Numbered from the stretch's first letter, positions 35,240 to 44,426 are shown. The stretch is 55,077 nt of DNA from Gemmatimonadota bacterium (GCA_009692205.1 SHZR01000019.1:1-55077); one strand, 5' to 3'. A program made the numbers and translations. Notes: generated by a model not told the origin, from the sequence alone.

Positions 35240-36423
35240 ACATGCAAAGCCCCATGCGAGGCGCGACCCATCTCGAGTGCTCGCTCACGGGCCAGCGCGT
35301 GGAGAGCGAGCGCCTCGTAGGGCTCTCGGCGGCGGGCAAGCCGCTCTTCGCGCGCTACGACCTGGAGGCCCTGCGCGGCTCGTTCACCCGCGAGGCCATG
35401 TCGGGCCGGCGGGCCGACCTCTGGCGGTACGCCGAAGTCCTTCCGGTCCGCGATCTTGCGGCGCGTATCTGCCTCGGCGAAGGGTGGACGCCGCTGCTCG
35501 ACGCGCCGCGCACCGCCGCTCGACTGGGGGTCCGCCGAGTCTGGATCAAGGAGGAGGGCCAAAACCCCACGGGGAGCTTCAAGGCGCGGGGTCTCTGCAT
35601 CGCGGTGTCGAGGGCGCTCGAGCTCGGAGCGCGGGAGCTCGCGCTGCCCTCGGCCGGCAACGCCGGCAGCGCGGCGGCAGCCTACGGAGCGGCCGCGGGA
35701 CTCCCGGTGCATGTGGTCGTTCCGAGTGACACCCCCGTACCGATCCTCGAAGAGATCCGCGCGCTCGGCGCCGACCTGCAAATGATCGACGGCCTCATCA
35801 CGGACTGCGGACGCGTCGTGAGGCGCGGTGTCGAGGAGCACGGCTGGTTCGACCTCTCCACGCTCAAGGAGCCTTACCGCATCGAGGGGAAGAAGACGAT
35901 GGGCTACGAGCTGGTCGAACAGCTCGACGGTCGTCTACCGGATGCGATCGTCTACCCGACGGGGGGCGGGACCGGGCTCATCGGCATGTGGAAAGCGTTC
36001 GAGGAGATGCAGACGCTCGGCTGGATCGGGCCGGAGCGCCCGAAGATGTTCACGGTGCAAGCCGCAGGCTGCGCGCCGATCGTGCGCGCCTGGGAGGAGG
36101 GCCGCACCGACGCGGGCGTGTGGGAGGGCGCGCGCACGTACGCGTCCGGCCTGCGGGTGCCGTCCGCGGTCGGGGACTTCCTGATGATCCGCGTGCTGAG
36201 AGAGTCGGGAGGGGGCGCGGTCGCGGTCTCCGATGACGCGATGGCCGAGTGGGTGGACCGGCTCGGCGCCGACACCGGCGTGTTCGCGGCGCCGGAGGGA
36301 GGAGCGGCGGCGGCGGCCGTGCCGATCCTGCTCGAGCGCGGCATGATCGCGGCCGACGACGAGGTCGTGCTCTTCAACACGGGCAGCGGACTCAAGTATG
36401 TGGGCATGGTCCCGCAGGACTGA
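35236..36423 (+). CDS. thrC: Threonine synthase
   Basis: 395 residues. PLP enzyme converting O-phosphohomoserine to threonine. The PLP lysine lies in NPTGSFKARG, the cofactor phosphate loop is YPTGGGTGLIG, and LPSAGNAGSAAAAYGA is the Asn-containing loop that stacks on PLP. The N-terminus has one Cys (LECSLTG) of a zinc-ribbon-like start. Threonine dehydratase shares the fold, but the N-terminal segment and absence of an ACT regulatory domain favour ThrC. ATGA overlap with the transporter gene is unusual for an amino-acid gene. Confidence 0.88.
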   Translation: MNMQSPMRGATHLECSLTGQRVESERLVGLSAAGKPLFARYDLEALRGSFTREAMSGRRADLWRYAEVLPVRDLAARICLGEGWTPLLDAPRTAARLGVRRVWIKEEGQNPTGSFKARGLCIAVSRALELGARELALPSAGNAGSAAAAYGAAAGLPVHVVVPSDTPVPILEEIRALGADLQMIDGLITDCGRVVRRGVEEHGWFDLSTLKEPYRIEGKKTMGYELVEQLDGRLPDAIVYPTGGGTGLIGMWKAFEEMQTLGWIGPERPKMFTVQAAGCAPIVRAWEEGRTDAGVWEGARTYASGLRVPSAVGDFLMIRVLRESGGGAVAVSDDAMAEWVDRLGADTGVFAAPEGGAAAAAVPILLERGMIAADDEVVLFNTGSGLKYVGMVPQD

Positions 36424-36442
36424 CGCGACTCCATTGAACTGA

Positions 36443-36697
36443 ATGGTCGCACTCTTCTGGGTCGTGTTCTGGACGCTGCTGTCGGCGCTGGTCGTCGCGG
36501 CCGGGCTGAAGACCTACGCGCATCGCCGCGCCGCACTCGCGGCGGGGCTGCCGAGCCTCGATGACGACGCGGTCCGCACGATCGTCGAGACGGGTGCACT
36601 CACCATCGAGGTCGACGAGCCGCTCGACCTGCGCGAGATCGGCGAGGAAGAGGAGCGCTTCTGGTCGGAGCGTTGGGACGAGCCCGAGGAGATGTGA
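36443..36697 (+). CDS. Small single-pass membrane protein
   Basis: 84 residues: an N-terminal membrane helix (residues 3-24, ALFWVVFWTLLSALVVAAGL), a short basic stretch (KTYAHRRAAL), then an acidic cytoplasmic tail (REIGEEEERFWSERWDEPEE). Unknown function. Follows thrC by 19 nt and may share its transcript. Confidence 0.65.
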   Translation: MVALFWVVFWTLLSALVVAAGLKTYAHRRAALAAGLPSLDDDAVRTIVETGALTIEVDEPLDLREIGEEEERFWSERWDEPEEM

Positions 36698-36710
36698 TCT
36701 CCCGGGCCTG

Positions 36711-37187
36711 TCAGGGCGTCAGCCGGTAGTAGATCTCGGGAAGCGGGACGAGGCGCTTATTGAGCGGGAGATCGTCGTCCGGGTCGGTGCGACGCACGCC
36801 GAGGGCGCGGTTCAGGTTGAGCGCCGCTCCGATGGCGTGATCGTCGACGAAGCTCCAGTCCACTCCGACGGGCGCCCTGAGCACCAGCGCGAGCCCCGTG
36901 CGTTCGCTCGGCGGGAACGCGGCGACGGCCCAGAGCCCCGCGCCCACGAAGGGCCTCACCCGGCTCCCGAAGAAGTACTCCTTGTAGACCGCCGACAGCG
37001 AGAGCTCTCGAAGCGACCACGTGCCGAGCGCGAGCTCCACCGCGTGCGTGTCGCGGAACAGCTCGACGACCACGCCGACCGTGCTGATGCCCCCGACCGA
37101 GACGCCCAGCCGCACGCCGTCCCCGGCGTTCGACCCCTGCGCCGTGACCGGAAACGCGTGGACGGCGAGCGCCAGCAGCGCGACCAC
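36711..37187 (-). CDS. Secreted or outer-membrane small beta-rich protein
   Basis: About 158 residues from GTG 37187; the hydrophobic start VALLALAVHAFPVTAQ acts as a signal peptide. The mature part is strand-rich with glycine turns (GVRLGVSVGGISTVGVVVEL, VYKEYFFGSRVRPFVGAGLW) and resembles small beta-barrels. Start is uncertain; longer in-frame versions run into the antisense of the receptor gene. Lies 64 nt downstream of the TonB receptor gene on the same strand, so probably cotranscribed. Confidence 0.65.
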   Translation of the reverse strand: MVALLALAVHAFPVTAQGSNAGDGVRLGVSVGGISTVGVVVELFRDTHAVELALGTWSLRELSLSAVYKEYFFGSRVRPFVGAGLWAVAAFPPSERTGLALVLRAPVGVDWSFVDDHAIGAALNLNRALGVRRTDPDDDLPLNKRLVPLPEIYYRLTP

Positions 37188-37251
37188 GACATTCGTCGTG
37201 GTGCCCGCCGCGACGCCCGCCGTCCGGTGAATCGACCGCGTCAGCGTCGAC

Positions 37252-39438
37252 CTACCGCGACACCGCCAGGGTTCCGCCGACGTACAGCGTCCTGCCCGGG
37301 CCCGGCTCGTAGAACCGGCCGCCGAACGCATTGACCGTGACCGACGACATATACCGCTCGTCCATCAGGTTCTGCAGGCCCGCAAACGGGGTGATCTCGA
37401 AGCGACCGAGCTGGACGCCCGTGCCCCCGACGCGCACGCCAACCAGCGTGTACGCGCGGGTGAATCCGTCCTGGCGGGCGCCACCTGCGCTTGCCGGGCA
37501 GGCACCGGCCACCAAGGCCACGAGGCAGTTGCGGTCGTTGACCGGAACCTCGTCCGTGTACTCGGCGCCGAGGTCGAGGTACCAGCCGGCCCGCGTGAAG
37601 CGAAGGCTGCCCTGGAGCTGCTGCGGTGAGAGCCCCGGCACCTTGTTGCCGGAGAAGTCCAAGCCTTTGAGATCGACATACTCGACGAACTCGGCGTTGG
37701 TGCGGGAGTACGAAACCTGCCCCGTGACGAAGTCCAGGAGCCGCGCCCGCACGATCGCTTCCGCCCCCGTGCGCCTGGTCTTGCCAGCGTTCTGATAGTA
37801 CGTGAGCACGTTCACGTTCTCGTACGCGATCAACTCGTTCTCGAGGTTGGTCCTGAAGAGGCTCACCTCGTAGGAGACGCGGTCCAGCAGCGTCCCGCGC
37901 GCCCCCGCTTCGAGCGTCTCACCCGTCATCGGGTCGAGATCTGGGTTGAACCCGCCCGACGCGTTCGCGCGGTTGCCGAGCTCCACGGTGGTCGGCGTCT
38001 CGAATGACGTCGCGTAGTTGGCGTACAAGCCGATCCCCGGCGCCGCCGCCACGTGGACCCCGATCGTCGGGCTGAACTTGTCCATGTCGCGCGAGCCGGA
38101 GTCGTTCTCGTCGACGCGCGCGGTTACCGGGAAGAGGTCGGTCACCTTGAACGTCGCGTGATCGTACCGCGCGCCAGCCACGATGCTCACCCGATCCATG
38201 AGCGAGAGCGACGCCTGGAAGAACGCGCCGGTGCTCTTGACCGACTCCGTCTGGTTCTGCGTCAGCGTGTTTGGCAGACCCCCGCTGTTGGTATACTCCC
38301 GGCGGTCGTCGTCTTGGAGGTCGTACTCCACCCCGGCCAGGAGGTCGATGCCTGTGCTGCCGCTCGTCGTGGAGCGCCCGAGCGTGAGCCGGCCGCCGCC
38401 GGCCCTCCGGTCCAAGTCCACGACGTCGTTGGGGAGCGGATTGGAGAAATCACGCGTGACGCCGTAGACCGCCGCCTCGGCGGTGAGACCCGCGACGGGT
38501 CCACCCCAGGTGAGGCCGAGCTGGCCCTGGTTCACGTCCTTGCCTGTCTTGAACGTGTTGTACGTGGGTGCGATCTGCGTGGGATCCGCGTTGAACTGGG
38601 CGCGCGTCAGCGAACCCGGGTTCTCGGAGTCCAGATCGAAGTAGTTCATCGTGATGCCGAGCTGGCCGCCGCCCATCGGCTGAACAAGCCGTGCGTTCGC
38701 GTGCCGCCGCCTCGCCGCGCCGAAGGCGTCGCCGGTGTTCGCACCGTTGGCGAATTTGCGGAAGCCGTCGTACTCGAGCCGGTCGAGGCTGATGAGGTAG
38801 GAGGCGTCTCCCACCGTGCCGCTGGTCAGGCTCTGGAGCCGGAGCAGCCCATCGCTGCCTCCCACCGTCGTGAACTCCTCGCGGACCGGCGTGCCCGCGG
38901 GCATCTCGGTCTCGAAGCGGAGGACGCCACCCGACGCGTTGCCGTACATGGCCGAAGCGGGCCCGCGCAGGGCTTCGACGCGGCCGAGCGACGCGATGTC
39001 GAGATGGTCGAGCGTGGATTGGCCGTCAGCGAGCGTGGCGGGGATGCCGTCGATGACCACCTGGATTCCGCGCACCCCGAACTGTGCACGCGAACCGAAG
39101 CCCCGGATGCTGATGCGCTCACCTACGGCGTAGTTGAAGCGATTCTGGACCTGAACGCCCGGGAGGCTCTGCAGGGCCTCCTCGAGGAACATTCCGGTCT
39201 TACCGATGCGCAGGTCGCTCTCGCCGAGGACGGAGATGGGGTAGGGGGACCTCCCGAACCTCACCGGCGTGCCCAGGACCGATACGACCAGCGAATCGAG
39301 GTTGAACGTAGGCACCGTGTCGGTGTCCGCCTGCGCCGCGGCGGGCGCTGCGGGCAGCATCAGGAGCGCACCGAGGAGGAGCGCGAGGGCGAGGCTACCC
39401 AGGCGGGTGCGTGGGTTGCGGACGGCGATTCGATTCAT
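37252..39438 (-). CDS. TonB-dependent outer-membrane receptor
   Basis: 728 residues. Signal peptide LALALLLGALLMLPAAPAAAQ. A short region after it (FNLDSLVVSVLG) resembles a TonB box. The plug domain follows (SLPGVQVQNRFNYAVGERIS; IRGFGSRAQFGVRGIQVVIDG; RVEALRGPASAMYGNASGGV) and the barrel from about residue 200 to the C-terminal LYVGGTLAVSR. It imports a siderophore, vitamin or sugar using TonB-ExbBD energy; no ligand clue in context. A -10 box TATGAT at 39508-39513 (minus strand) gives a 60-nt leader. Confidence 0.93.
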   Translation of the reverse strand: MNRIAVRNPRTRLGSLALALLLGALLMLPAAPAAAQADTDTVPTFNLDSLVVSVLGTPVRFGRSPYPISVLGESDLRIGKTGMFLEEALQSLPGVQVQNRFNYAVGERISIRGFGSRAQFGVRGIQVVIDGIPATLADGQSTLDHLDIASLGRVEALRGPASAMYGNASGGVLRFETEMPAGTPVREEFTTVGGSDGLLRLQSLTSGTVGDASYLISLDRLEYDGFRKFANGANTGDAFGAARRRHANARLVQPMGGGQLGITMNYFDLDSENPGSLTRAQFNADPTQIAPTYNTFKTGKDVNQGQLGLTWGGPVAGLTAEAAVYGVTRDFSNPLPNDVVDLDRRAGGGRLTLGRSTTSGSTGIDLLAGVEYDLQDDDRREYTNSGGLPNTLTQNQTESVKSTGAFFQASLSLMDRVSIVAGARYDHATFKVTDLFPVTARVDENDSGSRDMDKFSPTIGVHVAAAPGIGLYANYATSFETPTTVELGNRANASGGFNPDLDPMTGETLEAGARGTLLDRVSYEVSLFRTNLENELIAYENVNVLTYYQNAGKTRRTGAEAIVRARLLDFVTGQVSYSRTNAEFVEYVDLKGLDFSGNKVPGLSPQQLQGSLRFTRAGWYLDLGAEYTDEVPVNDRNCLVALVAGACPASAGGARQDGFTRAYTLVGVRVGGTGVQLGRFEITPFAGLQNLMDERYMSSVTVNAFGGRFYEPGPGRTLYVGGTLAVSR

Positions 39439-39507
39439 GGGGAGGATCCTGGACTGAGTGGTTCGACAGTGTGTCGGCCGCAAGCGTCCGGCCGGCGCGC
39501 GCCCACC

Positions 39508-39513
39508 ATCATA
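39508..39513 (-). promoter_or_regulatory. Putative -10 box of the TonB receptor gene
   Basis: Minus-strand TATGAT is a near-consensus -10 hexamer 70 nt upstream of ATG 39438. No clear -35 box. Confidence 0.35.
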
Positions 39514-39572
39514 CATTGCCGCATGCGTTTGCGCCTCAGTGGCCTGGGGTGACGACCCCCTCACGGCTCCGC

Positions 39573-39578
39573 TAGCTT
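39573..39578 (+). promoter_or_regulatory. Putative -10 box, leaderless start of pepP
   Basis: TAGCTT ends 7 nt before ATG 39586 without a Shine-Dalgarno site. GTGACG 18 bp upstream matches the -35 consensus at four positions. Confidence 0.45.
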
Positions 39579-39585
39579 GGCGCGC

Positions 39586-40923
39586 ATGAATCGACCGGAC
39601 GCACTGGATACGCCGATCCATGTCCTCGAGAAGAGGCGGAAGGCCGCCTTGGCGGCGCTCGGACAGGGGGTCTTGGTGCTCCCGGCCGCCCCCATCCAGT
39701 TCGCCTCCCGGGACGGGGAGAGGCCCTACCACCCCGACCGCGAGCTCTTCTATCTGACGGGTGCGACGGAGCTGGGCACGCTCGCCGTGCTCATCGGCGG
39801 CGCGGAGCCGCGGCTCGTCATGTTCGTGCGCGAGCGGGACGCCGAGGCCGAGCTCTGGAGGGGCATGCGGCTCGGCCCGGAGGGCGCGGCGGAGCGCTTC
39901 CGTCCCGACGAGTGCCACCCGCTCGGGGAGTTGGGCGCACGCGTGCCGGACCTGCTCCGAGCGGCGGATCGCATCTTCTATCGGCTGGGGCGGGGTGACG
40001 AGATCGAGCGTCACGTGATGGAGGCGCTCGCCCACCGGCGCGCGCGCGGAGCTCGAACGGGCACCGGACCGAGGGCGATCGTCGATCCGAGCGAGATCCT
40101 CGACGACCTCCGCCTAGTGAAAGACGCTCACGAGTTGGCGCTGCTCCGGCGTGCCGCGGAGGTGACGGTCGCAGGGCACCGCGCGGCTGCCGCCGCCATC
40201 GCGGCTGGGGAAGGGGAGTGGTCCGTCGAGGCGGCACTGCACTCCGCGTTTCGCACCGGCGGCGCGGGAGGCCCAGGCTATGAGACCATCGTGGGCTCGG
40301 GGGCGAACGCCTGCGTGCTCCACTACGTCGAGAACACGAGCGTTATCGGGCAGGGCGCACTCGTGCTCGTGGACGCGGGCGCCGAGTTCGGTCTCTACAA
40401 CGGCGATGTGACGCGCACGTATCCTGCGGGGGGACGCTTCACCGGAGCGGCGCGGGATGTGTACGACATCGTCGAGGCGGCGCGCCGTGCGGCGGTCGCG
40501 GCGGTACGGCCGGGAACGCCGATCGCGGGCGTGCACGCGACCGCGACGCGCGTGCTCGTGGAGGGCCTCGTCGCGCTCGGTGCGCTGCAGGGAAGAGTCG
40601 ACGATCTGATCGCGTCAGAGGCGCACAAGCCGTTCTATCCGCACCAGACGGCGCACTGGCTGGGGCTCGACGTGCACGACCCCGGCGACTACGCGCGTGC
40701 CGGAGTCTCGCGCGCGCTCGAGCCGGGCATGGTGCTCACCGTCGAGCCGGGGCTCTACTTCCGGCCCGACCACCCCGCCACGCCGGATCGCCTCGCGGGC
40801 ATCGGTGTGCGAATCGAAGACGACGTCGCCGTGACCGCCGCCGGGTGTGAGGTGCTGACGCACGAGCTTCCGACCTCGTCCGCCGAGGTGGAGGCGCTCG
40901 TTCCGAGCGCGAAGGGACGCTGA
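39586..40923 (+). CDS. pepP: Xaa-Pro aminopeptidase (aminopeptidase P type)
   Basis: 445 residues. N-terminal aminopeptidase-P domain (SRDGERPYHPDRELFYLTG) and M24 catalytic domain. Metal ligands: Asp in VLVDAGAEFGLYNGDVTR (two Asp), His in HQTAHWLGLDVHD, Glu in VEPGLYF, Glu in VRIEDDVAV. Removes N-terminal residues next to proline in the cytoplasm. Overlong starts exist upstream; ATG 39586 fits the leaderless promoter. Ends 7 nt before the MTHFR-like gene. Confidence 0.93.
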   Translation: MNRPDALDTPIHVLEKRRKAALAALGQGVLVLPAAPIQFASRDGERPYHPDRELFYLTGATELGTLAVLIGGAEPRLVMFVRERDAEAELWRGMRLGPEGAAERFRPDECHPLGELGARVPDLLRAADRIFYRLGRGDEIERHVMEALAHRRARGARTGTGPRAIVDPSEILDDLRLVKDAHELALLRRAAEVTVAGHRAAAAAIAAGEGEWSVEAALHSAFRTGGAGGPGYETIVGSGANACVLHYVENTSVIGQGALVLVDAGAEFGLYNGDVTRTYPAGGRFTGAARDVYDIVEAARRAAVAAVRPGTPIAGVHATATRVLVEGLVALGALQGRVDDLIASEAHKPFYPHQTAHWLGLDVHDPGDYARAGVSRALEPGMVLTVEPGLYFRPDHPATPDRLAGIGVRIEDDVAVTAAGCEVLTHELPTSSAEVEALVPSAKGR

Positions 40924-40930
40924 CGGGAAC

Positions 40931-41779
40931 GTGCCGAGCGCGCTGATCCTCGAGGCATTGGCCAAGCCGGGCCCGCTCGTGTCCGTGGAGCTCAGGCTGC
41001 CGCGAACGGACCTCGATCGGGCGGGCGGCATGTCGGCCTGGATCGACCTGCACCACTCGCTCGGGCGCCTGACGCGGGACGGGTTGTTCGTCTTCCTGAC
41101 CGACAACGCCGTCGGCGCTGCCGAGGAAGAGAGCCTCGCGCACGTCGGTGCGAACGTCGGCGAGTCCGTCGACCTGCGGCGCATCGTGCCGATCCTGACG
41201 ACCAAGCACACGCTCGAGTACTGCGAAACGTTCGCGGCGCGGGCGGCGTCCGACGGCTTCGACGCGCTCACCGTGCTCGGAGGCGACACCGCTGTCGGCG
41301 CGCCGCGCTGCGTCCCGCACGGGCGCGATCTACGCGAGATCCTGCGCGCGCGCGTCCCGTCGCTCGTGCTCGGCGGTTGGGTGAACCCGCACCGCACGGT
41401 CGACGAGCAGGTCGGCTTCATCCGCCCGCCCCACGCGCACGCCGAGTTCGCGCTCAGCCAGATCGTGTCGCACCACTCGCTAGCGGGCGTGGCATGGTTG
41501 CTCGAGGCGCTGGAACGGAGCGGCGTTGCCGTCCCCGTCGTGTTCGGCGTCTTCCTCTACCGGAGCGCGAACCCCGCGACGCTCGGGACGCTCTCGCGCT
41601 TCTTCCCCGTCCCGGTCGAGGAGCTGACGCGCGAGTTCGCGAGCGGCGCTTCGGCCGAGGAGATCTGCGCGCGCTCCATCCGCGAGCTGCGGCGGATCGG
41701 TGCCGACAAGGTCTACGTGAGCAACCTGGGCAACCGGGGGGCGGGGCGGCGGTTGGCGAAGATCCTGGAGCGGGTGTAG
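40931..41779 (+). CDS. Methylenetetrahydrofolate reductase-like protein (MetF fold)
   Basis: 282 residues. Shows MTHFR-type segments: LVSVELRLPRTDLDRAGGMS at the start, RRIVPILTTKHTLEYC, ALTVLGGDTAVGAPRCVPHG, GGWVNPHRTVDEQVGF, then LSQIVSHHSL. These match the fold of FAD-free MTHFR-like proteins known from some bacteria. The second MTHFR domain in this window is part of the methyltransferase fusion at 44586, so this copy is a paralogue, perhaps acting on another C1 carrier. GTG start. Confidence 0.6.
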   Translation: MPSALILEALAKPGPLVSVELRLPRTDLDRAGGMSAWIDLHHSLGRLTRDGLFVFLTDNAVGAAEEESLAHVGANVGESVDLRRIVPILTTKHTLEYCETFAARAASDGFDALTVLGGDTAVGAPRCVPHGRDLREILRARVPSLVLGGWVNPHRTVDEQVGFIRPPHAHAEFALSQIVSHHSLAGVAWLLEALERSGVAVPVVFGVFLYRSANPATLGTLSRFFPVPVEELTREFASGASAEEICARSIRELRRIGADKVYVSNLGNRGAGRRLAKILERV

Positions 41780-41861
41780 GGGGGCGACGCCACGAAGAGC
41801 GACCGGTGGGGGTGAGGGTGCCTCCGACGGGATGAGCGACGCGCGGTCCCGAACGCCGCGA

Positions 41862-42395
41862 TCACGCTTTGGATTTCTCCAGGAACTCATCGACGGCTGA
41901 GAGGACCGCGTCCTGCGACAGCGCGGGATAGTGAGCATATGCCTCGGCAGGGATCCCGTGGACGAGGTCCCGGAACCGGTCCGCGTCCACCATGCCGCTG
42001 CGGAGGAAGTCATCCGCGTCCTCCAGGTCTCTCTGGAACCCTCGGACGATCTTCGACAAGACCTGCGCGTAGGGATCGTGGTGGAAGAACGAGACGGAGC
42101 CCATCGCCTCGATGAAGACGTGGCGGGCGTCGCTTCCGGCTAGAGGCGGGACGAAGTCCTCGGGGCGCACGAACTCTACATTGAGCCGCAAACGCTTCTT
42201 GATCGCCTGGATGTCGCGGAACAGCACTTCCGGGTCGCCATGCAGATCGACATCGATCGTCGAGGGGCGCCAACCTGCCCACACCGCCGTCCCGCCCCCG
42301 ACCAAGTAGACGTGAGCGGCTTGTCCGCGGGGCGCCGCTCGAGCGAGCTCAACCATGAACTCGCGGAGTCGCTCCTTGGTCAACGGGTCGCGCAT
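41862..42395 (-). CDS. Nucleotidyltransferase-fold protein, putative toxin (DUF6036-like)
   Basis: 177 residues. The nucleotidyltransferase signature is GGGTAVWAGWRPSTIDVDLH: a GG pair followed by the D-x-D metal-binding dyad (IDVDL). The C-terminal domain is helical. Members of this group pair with a small partner as type II or VII toxin-antitoxin systems or anti-phage modules. Encoded 1 nt after its partner at 42397 (TGAATG-type junction), so the two are translationally linked. Toxicity is inferred. Confidence 0.7.
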   Translation of the reverse strand: MRDPLTKERLREFMVELARAAPRGQAAHVYLVGGGTAVWAGWRPSTIDVDLHGDPEVLFRDIQAIKKRLRLNVEFVRPEDFVPPLAGSDARHVFIEAMGSVSFFHHDPYAQVLSKIVRGFQRDLEDADDFLRSGMVDADRFRDLVHGIPAEAYAHYPALSQDAVLSAVDEFLEKSKA

Positions 42396-42396
42396 T

Positions 42397-42834
42397 TCAG
42401 CAATCGACCCGGGCTACACGACACGCGTCCGCGAACGACACCACCTGTCTGCGCAGAGCGTTGTAGCGCGCGTGGGCCAACTCACCCTCCGACTGCTCGA
42501 GCCTGTCGTAGAGTCGCTGCTCAGCGTCGGACTGTACAACCACGACCGGGACACCTTCGCGGCGCAGGCGCGGGGCGGCGAGGGACACGAGAAGGCTCTC
42601 GGTAGAGGTCGCGCTCGCGGCCAGGTCGGCCAAACCAGCGTCGATCGTCTCTCCGCCAGGGAGGCCCAGGGCCGCGAAGCTTCGGGCCCCGAAGCGTTCG
42701 CCAATCCATCGAGCCGTTGCGGCGTGGCGCGCGCCGGCGATCCGCGCTTCCGGCGCCATCCCGGCCGCGCGGGCCTTTCCGCCGTTCCTCCCGTGTCGGC
42801 GAAACTCCTCCAAGACCTTCGGCGGTAGCTTCAT
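42397..42834 (-). CDS. Putative antitoxin partner of the nucleotidyltransferase
   Basis: 145 residues from ATG 42834. The N-terminal EEFRRHGRNGGKARAAGM and RHAATARWIGERFG resemble basic segments found in small regulators; the C-terminal half is helical (DAEQRLYDRLEQSEGELAHA). A strong promoter with a palindrome lies directly upstream, consistent with autoregulation. Longer starts up to 42861 are possible but cross the -10 box. Confidence 0.6.
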   Translation of the reverse strand: MKLPPKVLEEFRRHGRNGGKARAAGMAPEARIAGARHAATARWIGERFGARSFAALGLPGGETIDAGLADLAASATSTESLLVSLAAPRLRREGVPVVVVQSDAEQRLYDRLEQSEGELAHARYNALRRQVVSFADACRVARVDC

Positions 42835-42839
42835 GGGAA

Positions 42840-42869
42840 AATATACGTACGGGGTACGCATAGTTCCAA
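42840..42869 (-). promoter_or_regulatory. Promoter and operator of the toxin-antitoxin pair
   Basis: Minus-strand TTGGAA (42869-42864) and TATATT (42845-42840) with an 18-bp spacer. The spacer holds the palindrome CGTAC-CCC-GTACG (42846-42858), well placed for a repressor. ATG is only 5 nt beyond the -10 box, so the mRNA should be leaderless. Confidence 0.6.
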
Positions 42870-42921
42870 GGAGGCCATGGGCCAGGCGCGGCCGGCTGCT
42901 GGGCTCCCCAGGGATGGAGGG

Positions 42922-44214
42922 CTAGGGCTCGATCAACGCCTGATAGACCATCGTCGGGAACTTCTGACCGATATCCGTGCTGTTCGGCAGCTGGTTGATC
43001 ATGAGCACGAGGGTGAGCCCGGCCTGCGGATCCACGCGGTACGCGGACCCGTACGCGCCCCCCCAACCGAAGGAGCCAATCGAGTTCATGCCGTTGGCCC
43101 CGTAGCGGTCGGTGGTCTCGAAGCCGAGGCCGAATCCCAGGCCGTTGGCGGAGTGGAGCGTCCCGACCTGATTCGTCGTCATCAGCTGGACCGTCCGGGG
43201 CGCGAGAATCCGCACGCCATCCAACTCGCCGCCGTTGCGAATCATCTCGAGGAAGCGTGCGTAGTCGCCGGCGGTCGAGAGCAGGCCGGCCCCACCGGCG
43301 AAGTTCCTGCGCGGACCGTCGACGTACGACCCCTGTCCGCGCGGTCCCTCCGGCGCGCGTACCGCTTTCCCGTCAGTGCCGCTCGCGTACACGGCGACCA
43401 GCCGTTCGCGCTGCTCGGACGGCAGGAAGAAGTGCGTGTCGCGCATGCCCAGCGGGCCCGTGATCCGCGTGCGAATGAGTTGGTCCAGCGGCATCCCGGC
43501 CACGCGCTCCGCGACGCAACCGAGCACGTCGGTGTTGTAGCCGTACACCCACTGCTCTCCGGGCTGCGCGACGAACGGCACCGATGCCAAACGCTCCATC
43601 GTGTCGCACACGGGCTCGTCCTTGTCGGCCGTGTACCAGCCGAACCCGGCGGCGGGGCCGAGGCCCTGCTGCCCGTAAGCGTCGGCGACCTGGGGTTGGG
43701 TTCCGTACGAGATGCCCGCGGTGTGGGTGAGAAGGTCGCGGATCGTGATGCGACGGCGCGCGGGGACGACTCTGCTGCCCGTTTCGCCCCGCTCCATCAC
43801 GGTGGTCGAGTCGAACTCCGGAATGAAGCGACTGACCGGGTCGTTCAGATTGAGGCGGCCCTCCTCCATGAGTGAGAGGACGACCACGCTCGTGAGCGCC
43901 TTGGTTTGCGACGCGATTCTGAAAATGTTGTTCGTCGACATCCTGCGCCCGGCTTCCCGGTCGCTCCAGCCCACGGCTCGCTCGTACACGGGCTGACCGT
44001 CACGGAGGACGAGCGCGACCGCTCCCGCCAGTTCCCCGTTGTCGACGTACTGCTGGAGCACCCCGTCGATGCGGGCGAGCCGTTCGGCCGAGAATGCCGA
44101 GCTGGCCTCGACGGGACGCGCGGTCTGGGCGGCGGCCTGATTCACGCACCAGGGAAGGGCGGCCAGGAGCGCGAGCGTGTACGCGGCGAGACGGGGATCG
44201 ATGGGGCGTATCAT
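42922..44214 (-). CDS. Serine hydrolase of the beta-lactamase/class C family
   Basis: 430 residues with a signal region (AAYTLALLAALPWCVNQAAA). Catalytic motifs: SxxK at Ser102-Lys105 (ASQTKAL), YxN in WVYGYNTD, and the third box in SFGWGGAYG instead of the usual HxG/KTG. Members include esterases, D-alanyl-D-alanine peptidases and class C beta-lactamases; the sequence alone does not say which. Periplasmic. Confidence 0.85.
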   Translation of the reverse strand: MIRPIDPRLAAYTLALLAALPWCVNQAAAQTARPVEASSAFSAERLARIDGVLQQYVDNGELAGAVALVLRDGQPVYERAVGWSDREAGRRMSTNNIFRIASQTKALTSVVVLSLMEEGRLNLNDPVSRFIPEFDSTTVMERGETGSRVVPARRRITIRDLLTHTAGISYGTQPQVADAYGQQGLGPAAGFGWYTADKDEPVCDTMERLASVPFVAQPGEQWVYGYNTDVLGCVAERVAGMPLDQLIRTRITGPLGMRDTHFFLPSEQRERLVAVYASGTDGKAVRAPEGPRGQGSYVDGPRRNFAGGAGLLSTAGDYARFLEMIRNGGELDGVRILAPRTVQLMTTNQVGTLHSANGLGFGLGFETTDRYGANGMNSIGSFGWGGAYGSAYRVDPQAGLTLVLMINQLPNSTDIGQKFPTMVYQALIEP

Positions 44215-44426
44215 GGATGGGTCTCCGCGCGAGGTCTGGCTAACGAGCCGTTCGGGGCGTGAGGACAGCCTAGGACCTGGGCACACGGCGGGCAAGCTGG
44301 GAAGGCACTCGATCCCGTTGGCTGCGCGATCGGGGCCGACACGAGGATGTCGGGCGAGTGTATGGTGGCTCGGAGGACCGGGCGGCGAACGTGCCGGCGA
44401 AGCGGCGCGTGCATGCGGCCGGCACT

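Noticed and set aside
41780-41861. Weak similarity to the long inverted-repeat arms (GGGTGCCTCCGAC)
   Set aside because: Only one partial arm is visible and no matching partner, so it is not called a third copy.
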